Positions 35,048 through 43,135 of a stretch of DNA of 64,000 bases are shown here, in pieces; within the stretch, counting starts at the first letter, position 1; every line of letters starts with the position of its first letter. The notes under the pieces were generated by a model. That model was given only the letters and a program-made list of their open reading frames with translations. It did not search any database and was not told the DNA's origin. The DNA lies in NCBI RefSeq assembly GCF_013283855.1, contig NZ_CP054056.1, forward strand, positions 372,001 to 436,000, written 5' to 3'. The position numbers and the translations under genes are program-made. The stretch comes from Aquiluna borgnonia. GTDB lineage: Bacteria; Actinomycetota; Actinomycetes; Actinomycetales; Microbacteriaceae.

Positions 35048-36951
35048 TGCTCAACCTAAACACCCTGCACTTTGGAGGCGACTACAACCCCGAGCAGTGG
35101 GACAAAGAGGTCTGGAAAGAAGACATCGAGCTGATGCAGAGGGCATCGGTCAACCTGGTATCGCTGGGAATCTTCTCCTGGGCAAAGCTCGAACCATCTG
35201 ATGGCAACTATGACTTCGACTGGCTCGATGAGGTCGTTGAACTACTGCACCAGGGCGGCATCTCAATTGACATGGCTACCGCCACCGCCTCACCACCGGC
35301 CTGGTTGACATTGGCTCACCCGGAGGTGCTGCCGGTGAACTTTGATGGAGTTCGGCTCTCCCACGGCGGTCGCCAGCAGTACTGCGCGGCAAGCGAGGCC
35401 TACCGAACCAAGGCTGCAGCGCTGGTTGAGCAAATTGCCAAGCGCTATGCAAAGCACCCCGCCGTTAAGATGTGGCACGTGAACAACGAGTACGGTTGCC
35501 ACGCTCCCTATTGCTACTGCGAAAACTCCCGCAAAGCTTTTGTCAGCTGGTTGCAAATGCGCTACGCGAGCCTAGATGAGTTGAACACCGCCTGGGGCAC
35601 CGACTTCTGGTCGCAGCGCTACTACAACTGGGAAGAGATTGTGGTGCCAAAGCGCACTCCCGATGGCACTCACCCAAACCCGGGTCAGCAGCTTGACTTC
35701 AAGCGATTCTCCTCCGATGTCACGCTCGAGCTTTTCAAAATGGAGCGCGACATCATCAAGAAATACGACTCGGTGAACCCGGTCACCACCAACTTCATGT
35801 CCATGAAATTCACCTATGCGATGGACTACTTCGCCTGGGCCAAAGAGGTGGATTTTGTTTCAACCGACCACTACCTCGCACAGCACGATCCGCTGAACCA
35901 CATCGACCTCGCGCAGCAGGCTGACCTAACCCGAGGCTTTGCAGGCGGCAAGCAGTGGCTACTGATGGAGCACAGCTCCTCGGCAGTCAACTGGCAGCCG
36001 CGCAACTACGCCAAGACCCCGGGTCAAGAAAAGCGCAACGCCCTGAGCTTTGTCGCCAGGGGCTCACAGGGAGCGCTGTATTTCCAGTGGCGCCAGGGGC
36101 AAGCTGGTTCGGAGCGCTTCCACTCGGCACTGGTTCCCCATGCCGGTGAAGACACCAGGGTGTTCCGCGAGGTTTCCGAGCTCGGGGCCATTCTGAAGTC
36201 AATGCCTGAGCTTTCGCAGTATCCAACCAACCGAGCTGAAGTTGCAATGGTCTATGACTATGAGCAGTTCTGGGTCATGATGCAGGCCAACATGCCAACC
36301 GAGGACCTGAGCTACCCAAACACCGTTGCGCAGTGGTATCGAGCCATGTGGGAATTGGGCATTCAGGTTGATTTCGTTCAAGCCAGTGCCTCCAAGGAGG
36401 AGCTCAGCCAATACAAGTTGGTTTTGATGCCCATGGTCCACATGCTTTCGGAGCAGGAGGAGGAAAACTTCATCTCCTACGCGCAGCAGGGCGGCAACCT
36501 TGTGGTCGGCTACTTCTCCAACATCAGTAGCCGAACCGGAAGGGTGAAACTCGGCGGCTACGGCGGCAAGTTGGTAAAGGACGTCATCGGCGTTTACGTG
36601 GAGGAGTTTTACCCGCTTCGCCCCGAGCAGGAACTTGAGCTTTCCAATGGCCTCAAGGCCAGGATGTGGTCGGAGTTATCGAGGGCAAACGGCGCCGAGG
36701 TGCTGGCAAGTTTTGCCGGCTCGGATGTCGACGGCTCGGTTGCTATCGCCAAGCGAAAGCTTGGATCCTCAACCGCCTGGTATCAGGGGACCGAGCTAAC
36801 CGAGAAATCCCAAAAGAAGTTCTTTGCCGAGATTGTCAAGAAGCTGGAGATTCACTCCGAGGGAGGCGAGGGGACAGAGGTCATCCACCGCGGCCCATTC
36901 CGCTTCGAGATCAATCACCTAAAGAACAAGGTCAAAGTCTCGAGAAGCTAA
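35047..36951 (+). CDS. Beta-galactosidase, GH42
   Basis: A 634-aa GH42 beta-galactosidase. The TIM barrel starts FGGDYNPEQW; the acid/base is E148 in HVNNEYGCH and the nucleophile E308 in LLMEHS. Cysteines C113, C151, C156 and C158 form the zinc site of the family. A trimerisation domain and a small C-terminal beta domain follow. Cytoplasmic; no transporter gene adjoins the pair, so galactosides must enter by a system encoded elsewhere. The stop shares CTAA with fic. Confidence 0.93.
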   Translation: MLNLNTLHFGGDYNPEQWDKEVWKEDIELMQRASVNLVSLGIFSWAKLEPSDGNYDFDWLDEVVELLHQGGISIDMATATASPPAWLTLAHPEVLPVNFDGVRLSHGGRQQYCAASEAYRTKAAALVEQIAKRYAKHPAVKMWHVNNEYGCHAPYCYCENSRKAFVSWLQMRYASLDELNTAWGTDFWSQRYYNWEEIVVPKRTPDGTHPNPGQQLDFKRFSSDVTLELFKMERDIIKKYDSVNPVTTNFMSMKFTYAMDYFAWAKEVDFVSTDHYLAQHDPLNHIDLAQQADLTRGFAGGKQWLLMEHSSSAVNWQPRNYAKTPGQEKRNALSFVARGSQGALYFQWRQGQAGSERFHSALVPHAGEDTRVFREVSELGAILKSMPELSQYPTNRAEVAMVYDYEQFWVMMQANMPTEDLSYPNTVAQWYRAMWELGIQVDFVQASASKEELSQYKLVLMPMVHMLSEQEEENFISYAQQGGNLVVGYFSNISSRTGRVKLGGYGGKLVKDVIGVYVEEFYPLRPEQELELSNGLKARMWSELSRANGAEVLASFAGSDVDGSVAIAKRKLGSSTAWYQGTELTEKSQKKFFAEIVKKLEIHSEGGEGTEVIHRGPFRFEINHLKNKVKVSRS

Positions 36952-38141
36952 ACCGGATTTCGCTTTCTAGATCGATTGGCAAAAGCCTCTAGCTCCTCGA
37001 GAACTTCGGTGGCAAGCCACACCCTAGAGCGAGCGTTGCTGTTGAGGCGAGTCAGCACGCCAGAGTTTTCCAGCTGAACCAGGCCATTGATTGCAGTTGG
37101 CTCTGAGACGCCAAACAGGTTCACAATCAGTTTTGCATTGAGCACCGGGTGGCTTGGGAGTATTCGAATAATTTTCATCGCCACGGCGTCTGACCTGAGA
37201 CTTAGTTCGTTTGTCCATCGTTCCTGAAGATCAGCCAGTCGGTTGCTCAGGGTCTGTGAGTTTGCAAGAGCCGACCAGGTCGCCTCAATAAAGGCACTGA
37301 TAATCGGGGATCCATTGCCACCTTGAAATTCACTTAGAGCTCTAAAGTAACCCGGCAAATCACTCAGCAGTCCGGCTGAGACAGGCACTGTGGTGCTTTG
37401 GGTTAGGCCATTAGCCTTGAGCATCGCCTGCACCAAGGCGCGCCCTGTGCGGCCGTTTCCGTCTTCAAAAGGGTGGATCGTCTCAAATTGGGCGTGGGCA
37501 ATTGCAATTTGAGCAAGTGCTGGCAAATCGGTTCGCCCTATAAATCTCAAAAGGTCTTCCATCAGGGAGTAAACCCTGGAAGCCTGCGGAGGCACAAAGT
37601 TTGCGACGTGCGGGGCAAACCCTCCAATCCAAACCTGTCGCTGACGGTACCCTCCGGTTTGCTCCGGGCTTGAGCGTTCCAAGAGGACACGTTGCATCTC
37701 GATAATTTCGGTGTGACCCAGAGAACTCGAGAGTTTCACCGCGGTCTCCATGGCTTCGACATTCTGCTGGACTAACTGGGCATTAACGGATCGCCCTTTC
37801 CCCAGCAGTTCAAGTCCGAGTTGCTTTACCGAAACAGTGATGTTCTCAACTTCTGAGCTTGCCGCGCTCTCTGTACGAAGCAAAACGGCAGCCATCGGAA
37901 CGGAAAAATTTCCCACTCCTGCATCAAATCGACTCAGCGCATTGCTCACATCCTCGAGGGCGACCACGAGGGCAGGGGGCAGTCGAATTGGAAGTTCAGA
38001 GATTGGCTGGGGGAGGGCAGCTAGGTATGGACCGCGGGAGGCTAGTTTGCGCCTGCGGGAGACCGGGTACGAATCGGGCTGATCCCAGGAAACGGTTTCG
38101 AACTCAATTCTCGGAACCGAAACTTCGGTAATTTGCTCCAT
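36948..38141 (-). CDS. Fic-domain protein with C-terminal winged helix
   Basis: A 397-aa Fic enzyme expected to transfer AMP to a hydroxyl side chain of a target. The active motif is complete: HPFEDGNGRTGR (223-234). A class II inhibitory motif precedes it (SSEVEN, 95-100), so the glutamate E99 would block the site. The C-terminus (about 330-395) is a winged helix (LIVNLFGVSEPTAINGLVQL), typical of stand-alone bacterial Fic proteins and suggesting DNA binding. Start ATG has no ribosome site; TATACT ends 6 nt upstream. An AT-rich repeat array covers the promoter. Confidence 0.9.
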   Translation of the reverse strand: MEQITEVSVPRIEFETVSWDQPDSYPVSRRRKLASRGPYLAALPQPISELPIRLPPALVVALEDVSNALSRFDAGVGNFSVPMAAVLLRTESAASSEVENITVSVKQLGLELLGKGRSVNAQLVQQNVEAMETAVKLSSSLGHTEIIEMQRVLLERSSPEQTGGYRQRQVWIGGFAPHVANFVPPQASRVYSLMEDLLRFIGRTDLPALAQIAIAHAQFETIHPFEDGNGRTGRALVQAMLKANGLTQSTTVPVSAGLLSDLPGYFRALSEFQGGNGSPIISAFIEATWSALANSQTLSNRLADLQERWTNELSLRSDAVAMKIIRILPSHPVLNAKLIVNLFGVSEPTAINGLVQLENSGVLTRLNSNARSRVWLATEVLEELEAFANRSRKRNPV

Positions 38142-38180
38142 TACTTAAGTATAAGTACTTAAACTTAAGTATAGAAGTAT
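38142..38180. promoter_or_regulatory. Repeat array over the fic promoter
   Basis: ACTTAAGTATA occurs twice exactly 20 bp apart (38143-38153 and 38163-38173), with palindrome TAAGTACTTA (38152-38161) between and GAAGTAT after. Half-sites AAGTA/TACTT thus repeat every 10 bp or so. On the minus strand both long repeats read TATACT, a 5-of-6 match to -10; the nearer one ends 6 nt before the fic ATG. The array is a likely operator, possibly for autoregulation by the winged helix of Fic. Confidence 0.55.
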
Positions 38181-38191
38181 TTTAGGAAAGC

Positions 38192-38221
38192 AAAAAATCC
38201 TCCGGGAAACCGGAGGATTTT
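38192..38221. terminator. Bidirectional intrinsic terminator after tRNA-Leu
   Basis: A perfect 12-bp stem (38194-38205 with 38210-38221) capped by a GAAA tetraloop. On the minus strand it is followed by a run of T (complement of 38192-38197), so it ends the tRNA-Leu transcript. On the plus strand a TCTTTTT run follows. It insulates fic from the tRNA gene. Confidence 0.8.
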
Positions 38222-38228
38222 CTTTTTG

Positions 38229-38310
38229 TGCGGGTGAAGGGACTTGAACCCCCACGCCTCTCGGCGCCAGAACCTAAATCTGGTGCGTCTGCCAATTTCG
38301 CCACACCCGC
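38229..38310 (-). tRNA. tRNA-Leu (anticodon UAG)
   Basis: A class II tRNA of 82 nt. The 7-bp acceptor stem pairs 38304-38310 with 38230-38236 (GCGGGTG/CACCCGC) plus discriminator A. The D arm contains GGCGAAATTGGCAGACGC, the anticodon stem is CCAGA/TCTGG with loop TTTAGGT (anticodon TAG), a long variable arm follows and the T arm contains GGTTCAAGTCC. The 3' CCA is not encoded. Confidence 0.95.
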
Positions 38311-38393
38311 ATGGAACTCGCAAAAGCTTAGCGGTTTTTTGCCCTGTGGAAAACTTCAAGCAGGAATCTGAAGCTTTTACGACACTTGCCCGC

Positions 38394-39458
38394 ATGGAGC
38401 AGATTCAGCGAGTCGTGCAGCGGGCCAGAGACCTGATTGTGAGTGAAAACTTTGCGCTTTCGGGAGCAGTATCCAAGGCATTGGATCTAGAGGCGGAGAG
38501 TGCTCTCGGTCCAATCGCGGAGGCCGAACTTGAGGGCTTAGCAATGAGAGAGCTGACTGGACTTGGTGCGCTGCAGCCTTTTCTAGATGATCCGCAAATT
38601 GAAGAAATTTGGATCAATCGGCCAAACCAGATTCACTACTACTCAGATAACCACCACGTGGTTGAGCTGCCACTTTCCGCTGCCGAAATTCGCAACCTGA
38701 CGATGCGGATGCTTGCCCACTCGGGTAGAAGGGTTGATCGGCTCACCCCTTACGTCGATGCCACCCTGAGGGATGGTTCCAGGCTTCACGTGGTGATTCC
38801 AGAAATCACCAAGCACCACTGGTCGATAAACATTCGTAAATTCCGGTACGGCAGAATCACCCTGGAAAAGCTGCACGACTTTGATGCGGTGACCTCCGAG
38901 CAACTTGCCAAGCTCAAATCTGCAATGCAGCAGCGCAGGAGCATTCTGATTGCTGGGGCCACTCAGGCGGGCAAGACCACTCTGATGAGTGCCCTGCTCG
39001 CAGAGCTCTCGCCAGACGAGCGCCTTGTTAGCTGCGAGGACACCTTTGAGTTGATGCTCGAGCACGAAGACTGGGTGGCCATGCAGGTTAGGCCTCAGTC
39101 TGCTGAGGGCACCAGAGAGATTGGGCTTAGGGAGCTCGTCAAGCAGTCGCTTCGAATGCGGCCCTCGAGGCTCGTTATCGGAGAGGTTCGGGGACCTGAG
39201 GCCTTGGACATGCTGGTGGCGCTGAATTCCGGAATACCCGGAATCTGCACCCTGCATGCAAATTCGGCAAGGCAGGGGCTGCAGAAGCTACTAACCCTGC
39301 CGCTGTTGGCCGGCGAGAACATCACCGAGAGCTTTCTGCGCCCGACTATTTTGGGAGCTTTTGATCTTGTGGTGTTCTGCCGTCGCGATGAATCCGGCGT
39401 TCGCAGGGTCGAGGAGATTCTGGAGGTGAGCGATGAAGTTTTACAGCGAACTCCTTGA
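38394..39458 (+). CDS. Tad pilus assembly ATPase (CpaF/TadA)
   Basis: The secretion ATPase of the tight-adherence pilus. The N-terminal domain holds LGALQPFLDDPQIEEIWINRP; the ATPase core has Walker A AGATQAGKTTLMSALLAEL, the Asp box SCEDTFELML, Walker B SRLVIGEVRG and the His box GICTLHANSA. The length of 354 aa is short for the family. Start uncertain: ATG 38394 or GTG 38346; neither has a good ribosome site. It heads a compact Tad locus whose genes overlap one another. Confidence 0.9.
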   Translation: MEQIQRVVQRARDLIVSENFALSGAVSKALDLEAESALGPIAEAELEGLAMRELTGLGALQPFLDDPQIEEIWINRPNQIHYYSDNHHVVELPLSAAEIRNLTMRMLAHSGRRVDRLTPYVDATLRDGSRLHVVIPEITKHHWSINIRKFRYGRITLEKLHDFDAVTSEQLAKLKSAMQQRRSILIAGATQAGKTTLMSALLAELSPDERLVSCEDTFELMLEHEDWVAMQVRPQSAEGTREIGLRELVKQSLRMRPSRLVIGEVRGPEALDMLVALNSGIPGICTLHANSARQGLQKLLTLPLLAGENITESFLRPTILGAFDLVVFCRRDESGVRRVEEILEVSDEVLQRTP

Positions 39459-40197
39459 GCGAGCTGGCCTTACCTCAAGAACCAAAGAGGTTGCCCTGTT
39501 GCTTTTCTCCATTCCGGCAATTGCAGCACTTCTGGTTTTTGCTGCGGTGGGGGTTTTGGGTTTATCGCTCTGTATTGCAGCGCTGGTGTTAGCGGCCGGG
39601 ATTGAGGTGCTGCGGCTTCTAGGAGAGCGCAGGCTGAGCGCCATGGAGGCAAACTGGCCCGCGGTGTTTGACATTGTTCAAAGCGGTGTTGCATCGGGGC
39701 TGAGATTTTCCGAGCAGCTCGAATACCTTGCGGAATCTGCCCCCATCTCTCACCGCCAAGGCTTTAGGGCAGCCTTTGATGCCCTGGAGCGTGGTCACGC
39801 TGATGTCGAGGTGTTGGAGGAGCTAAAGAAATACTTTGCCTCCCGGCACGGAGATTTGCTTGCGCTACTGATGCAGCTTGAGCGTGAGCTCGGGGGAGTG
39901 GGAATGGAGAAAACTCTTTCCGATGCCACCTCCAACGTTCGGCGTGAAATTGGTGAACTGGGTCAACTGCTTGCTAAGCAGGGCTGGGTTTCACTAAGTG
40001 CCAAGCTCGCCCTTTTGGCACCGTGGCTCGTGGCACTGGTTCTGGTTCAGCTGCCGCAAAACCGAGAGGCCTTTGCCACCCCGCTGGGGGCACTGGTGCT
40101 CGTCTTAGGTTTGGCACTGAGTCTCTTTGCCTACGCCCTGGTGAATCAGCTGGGTCAGCTAACACTTCCAAAGCGGGTGCTAAATGGCGCTGGCTGA
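39433..40197 (+). CDS. Tad pilus membrane protein TadB
   Basis: A 254-aa GspF-type inner-membrane platform protein. Two N-terminal membrane helices (about 25-60) are followed by the cytosolic T2SSF helical domain (WPAVFDIVQSGVASGLRF onward) and two C-terminal helices. It overlaps the ATPase gene by 26 nt and the next gene by 14 nt. TadB and TadC together normally form the pilus assembly platform. Confidence 0.8.
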   Translation: MKFYSELLERAGLTSRTKEVALLLFSIPAIAALLVFAAVGVLGLSLCIAALVLAAGIEVLRLLGERRLSAMEANWPAVFDIVQSGVASGLRFSEQLEYLAESAPISHRQGFRAAFDALERGHADVEVLEELKKYFASRHGDLLALLMQLERELGGVGMEKTLSDATSNVRREIGELGQLLAKQGWVSLSAKLALLAPWLVALVLVQLPQNREAFATPLGALVLVLGLALSLFAYALVNQLGQLTLPKRVLNGAG

Positions 40198-40732
40198 TCG
40201 ACTTGCTCCGCTTCACACCAGCAAGGCCTTTGATCTTGGTCTTGCCGATGCAATACGGAGCGCGGTTCGGAGGAAGCCAAAGCGGCTTACTCAAGCCCAG
40301 CTTCAGTTCCCCTATCTGGTCCAAGCCATGAGCTTGCTCCTTGCCAACGGGTTGCCGATTTCGGTGGCGATTGCCTGGCTGTCCCCCAGGCTCTCTGGTT
40401 ACTGGGGGGAACAGTTTCGAATTTTGGTTGCCAAGTTAGAGCTGGGCGCTGACCTTGAAAAAGAACTCTGGGAGCTTGCCGAGCGAACCAAATTTGCCGC
40501 CGCCCAAGAGTTTGCTCAAAAGCTCTCACTGGCCATCACTCGAGGGGTGCCGGTGGCCACTCAGCTAGACCAGCTGGCCCATTCGCTGCAACTGGAACTC
40601 ATTCGAAACCTCACAAAAAAGGCTGGCAGCAACGAGACCAAAATGCTGATTCCGACCGTGTTTTTGATTCTTCCGGTGACCGTGGTGTTTGCGATCTTTC
40701 CCTCCCTGCTGGTTCTGCAGGCCAACTACTAA
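40184..40732 (+). CDS. Tad pilus membrane protein TadC
   Basis: A 182-aa short GspF-family protein, consisting mostly of the T2SSF helical domain (LVQAMSLLLANGLPISVAIAWLS, then FAQKLSLAITRGVPVATQL) and one strong C-terminal membrane helix (LIPTVFLILPVTVVFAIFPSLLVL). The N-terminal membrane pair seen in full-length TadC is missing, so it is reduced. The last residues are followed by the ribosome site for the pilin gene. Confidence 0.75.
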   Translation: MALADRLAPLHTSKAFDLGLADAIRSAVRRKPKRLTQAQLQFPYLVQAMSLLLANGLPISVAIAWLSPRLSGYWGEQFRILVAKLELGADLEKELWELAERTKFAAAQEFAQKLSLAITRGVPVATQLDQLAHSLQLELIRNLTKKAGSNETKMLIPTVFLILPVTVVFAIFPSLLVLQANY

Positions 40733-40746
40733 AAGAAAGGAAAAAC

Positions 40747-40902
40747 ATGAAACAGCAATTAGTCAGCGACCGCGGAGATGTTCCGGGTTGGGTGCTGATA
40801 ACCCTTATGACCGCAGGTCTGGTTGTGGTGATTTGGGCTTTTGCCGCCCCAGCACTGCAGGGTGTCTTCGATCAGGCTATGGACCGAGTGGTGTCATTTT
40901 GA
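40747..40902 (+). CDS. Flp-like small pilin candidate
   Basis: A 51-residue protein starting 14 bp after tadC, with AAAGGAAAAA-type ribosome site upstream. It has a short basic leader ending SDRG, then a hydrophobic stretch (VLITLMTAGLVVVIWAFAAPAL) and an amphipathic tail: the layout of a class III prepilin or Flp pilin, with cleavage probably after the Gly at 9-10. The usual Glu at +5 of the mature pilin is absent (DVPGW). Too short for default gene callers. Confidence 0.65.
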   Translation: MKQQLVSDRGDVPGWVLITLMTAGLVVVIWAFAAPALQGVFDQAMDRVVSF

Positions 40903-41243
40903 GTGAGCGGGGGAGTGCCGTGGTGAGTGCCGTGATAGGAATCACCATGGCAACCTTCATCACCCTCAGCACCCTGAGTCTCGGCCTGAGCGCGATAAAC
41001 ACCCTCCAAATCAGAGACGCTGCCATCCAGGCTTCACAGCGTTCCGCTCTGGCAGAGAACAACTCTCAGCACCGCTACCTCATGGAGCTGTTGGAGCAGC
41101 GACTCCCACAGCTTGCCGAGTATCGGGTTGAACAACTTGGGGAGTCGGGCTTCAGGGTGGTGACCAGCCTCCCAGGTCTTGGCATGCTGCCAGGCTTTAG
41201 CCAGGTTGAGGTTGTTGCGGTGGCGACCAATGAGCTGCTCTGA
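40899..41243 (+). CDS. TadE-like pseudopilin, first of three
   Basis: A 114-aa protein with leader SERGS followed by a long hydrophobic helix (VVSAVIGITMATFITLSTLSLGL) and a soluble domain. The TTG start overlaps the pilin stop by 4 nt (TTGA). An alternative GTG at 40920 would remove the prepilin-like leader and is less likely. Matches the general plan of TadE/TadF minor pilins; sequence conservation is low. Confidence 0.65.
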   Translation: MSERGSAVVSAVIGITMATFITLSTLSLGLSAINTLQIRDAAIQASQRSALAENNSQHRYLMELLEQRLPQLAEYRVEQLGESGFRVVTSLPGLGMLPGFSQVEVVAVATNELL

Positions 41244-41571
41244 AAAAGGGTCAACACCGCTGGAGCTTGTCATCACGCTGACGCTGCTACTTTTACCAAT
41301 TGCACCGCTTAGTCAGCTCTATTTGCAGCTCAGCGAGCAGCTGGCCGCCGAGTCAATTGCAAGAAATTCCCTTAGGGCAGCGGTGCTAGCCGATCCTGAG
41401 AACCCTGAACGGCAGTTAGAGGAGAAGATTTCTCAGCTTGCCAATGCCTGGCAGGTTACCGTTGCGAACTATGAGCTCAGTTGTCTGAGGCAGTGTGAGT
41501 TTCTAACCCTCAGCGTTGTGGTGGGCGGGGCAACCGGAATGCAGACCGCAGGGCGCTATGTCAAACCATAG
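41230..41571 (+). CDS. TadE-like pseudopilin, second of three
   Basis: A 113-aa minor pilin candidate. The leader ends EKG and the mature N-terminus STPLE carries Glu at +5, the classical prepilin peptidase and assembly signal, followed by VITLTLLLLPIAPLSQLYLQL. Two Cys (CLRQC) in the soluble part could form a disulfide. The ATG overlaps the previous gene by 14 nt. Confidence 0.7.
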   Translation: MSCSEKGSTPLELVITLTLLLLPIAPLSQLYLQLSEQLAAESIARNSLRAAVLADPENPERQLEEKISQLANAWQVTVANYELSCLRQCEFLTLSVVVGGATGMQTAGRYVKP

Positions 41572-41959
41572 GGAAGCTGCCGAACTAGGTTCCCTTTCAA
41601 TTCTACTTGCAGGTTATTTAGCTTTGGCGGTTGCGCTGGTGTTGGGGTTGGGGACCACTGGCCTATCGCTTATTGCCCAGCACCGCGTTCAAGGCGTGGC
41701 GGATGCTGCGGTGCTTTTTGCGCACGACTTCTCGGTTCGCAAGGGCATTCCAAATTCGCACCGATTAGAGCAGGGAGCAGCGCAATTCCTCTCGGTAGCG
41801 CCGGCTGCCCGGCGTCTAGAGGTAACTGCTGTAAGAACTTTTGTTAGTTCAGGGACATCAAACCTTGAGCTGTGTGCTCGCTACCGAGATCCCTTTTTGT
41901 TGTTTTCCCCGGGAGTGATTTGCGCCAGCGCCAAGGCCAAGAGCTTTTTAGTCCCCTAG
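41558..41959 (+). CDS. TadG/TadE-like pseudopilin, third of three
   Basis: A 133-aa protein with short polar leader (MSNHREAAELG), then a hydrophobic helix (SLSILLAGYLALAVALVLGLG) and a soluble domain with a C-terminal Cys pair (LCARYRD, VICASAK). It resembles the Rv3660-type helicase/secretion neighbourhood proteins annotated as TadE or TadG-like in actinobacteria. The ATG overlaps the previous gene by 14 nt; the 3' end overlaps the convergent MFS gene by 12 nt. Confidence 0.65.
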   Translation: MSNHREAAELGSLSILLAGYLALAVALVLGLGTTGLSLIAQHRVQGVADAAVLFAHDFSVRKGIPNSHRLEQGAAQFLSVAPAARRLEVTAVRTFVSSGTSNLELCARYRDPFLLFSPGVICASAKAKSFLVP

Positions 41960-43135
41960 GTGCTTATCCGGAGCGTGCAGCGGTAGGTAACGCCAAAACA
42001 AAAATGCTCCGTAGAAATTGATCAACCCGGTGATTGCCAGCGCAGCTGGCAATCCCAGTAGCGCGGTTATGCCAGAAATCGCAGCTGGGGCTGCCACCAC
42101 GCCACCTGAGGTGAGCATGCGGAAGGCGGCTAGAAACTCACTTCTTGAACCCTCGGGGGCCATATCTGCCCCCAGCACCATGTTGATTCCGGCGCTCGCT
42201 GCATTGGCAAGGGCGGTGGCGGAGGCCAAAACCCAAAAGCTTGTGAGATCAGTGACCAGGAAGGCGAAGAGGTAAGAAACTCCAAGCGCTATCAGCGTTG
42301 GCACCGAAGACCAGAACTTCCCCCAGCGATCCATGATCAAACCGGAAGCGTAGAAAAGGGCAAAGTCAATTAGGCCCGTAAAACCAAATATGAACGATGA
42401 GGTGGCCGCATCAATCCCAAGCTGAATAGCAAGTAGTGGAAGGCCAATCATTCGAATGGTTCGACCCGCAGAGATGATCATGGAGGCAACACCAAGGGTA
42501 AGGAGCTTGCTCCTTTCCCTTACCGCGACCTCCCAGATGTTGCCGTTTTGACCTGAGGGGCTGGAGGAGAGCTTCTTGGCTGGAACCGCGAGCACTGAAA
42601 CACCACCCAGTAGGCAAAGCGCTGCTGCAACCAGGTAGGCAGATTCAATGCCGAAGTTTGCAATAAAAACAGATCCCAACACCGGACCTAGCGCTGCACC
42701 ACCGCGGAAGGAGCCACCGAGCAAAGACATTGACTTTGCTCGGTGGTCCTGAGGGACCAGGTCCGCTAAGAGCGAGTGACGACTCAGGCCAAAAAGCGAG
42801 AACATTGCTCCAAAACCAACTGCTGCAATTAACAGCGCCACGTAACCGAGGTTCAGGAACCCAAGAACACCAAAGCCCGCCGCCACAACCGAAGCCAGCA
42901 GCATGCTGGCTCGCTCACCAATTCGATTCACAATCAATGAGGCTGGAGCCTCGAAGAGCAAGGTGCCCAGCATGGCCGCGGTTATCACCGCTCCCGCGGA
43001 GGCTAGGTCAAAGCCGTATTCGGTGGCGCTCACTGGAAGAACTGGAAATAGGGCACTCAGAGCCGCTTCAAAAAGCAGTGAGGGAAGGTAGATCGGCAGA
43101 ATCAAATTGCGCTTGCGAAATTCTTTATCGCTCAA
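41948..43135 (-). CDS. MFS transporter
   Basis: A 395-aa major facilitator with 12 helices. Motif A-like residues lie after helix 2 (VNRIGERASML) and the second half has LIMDRWGKFWSS. The subfamily and substrate are not clear. Starts within the stop of the EamA gene (4-nt overlap), so the two exporters are cotranslated. Confidence 0.82.
   Translation of the reverse strand: MSDKEFRKRNLILPIYLPSLLFEAALSALFPVLPVSATEYGFDLASAGAVITAAMLGTLLFEAPASLIVNRIGERASMLLASVVAAGFGVLGFLNLGYVALLIAAVGFGAMFSLFGLSRHSLLADLVPQDHRAKSMSLLGGSFRGGAALGPVLGSVFIANFGIESAYLVAAALCLLGGVSVLAVPAKKLSSSPSGQNGNIWEVAVRERSKLLTLGVASMIISAGRTIRMIGLPLLAIQLGIDAATSSFIFGFTGLIDFALFYASGLIMDRWGKFWSSVPTLIALGVSYLFAFLVTDLTSFWVLASATALANAASAGINMVLGADMAPEGSRSEFLAAFRMLTSGGVVAAPAAISGITALLGLPAALAITGLINFYGAFLFWRYLPLHAPDKHLGD

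Noticed and set aside
40689-40898. Upstream extension of the first TadE-like gene
   Set aside because: It runs through tadC and the pilin gene in another frame and would put 70 unrelated residues before the prepilin-type leader.
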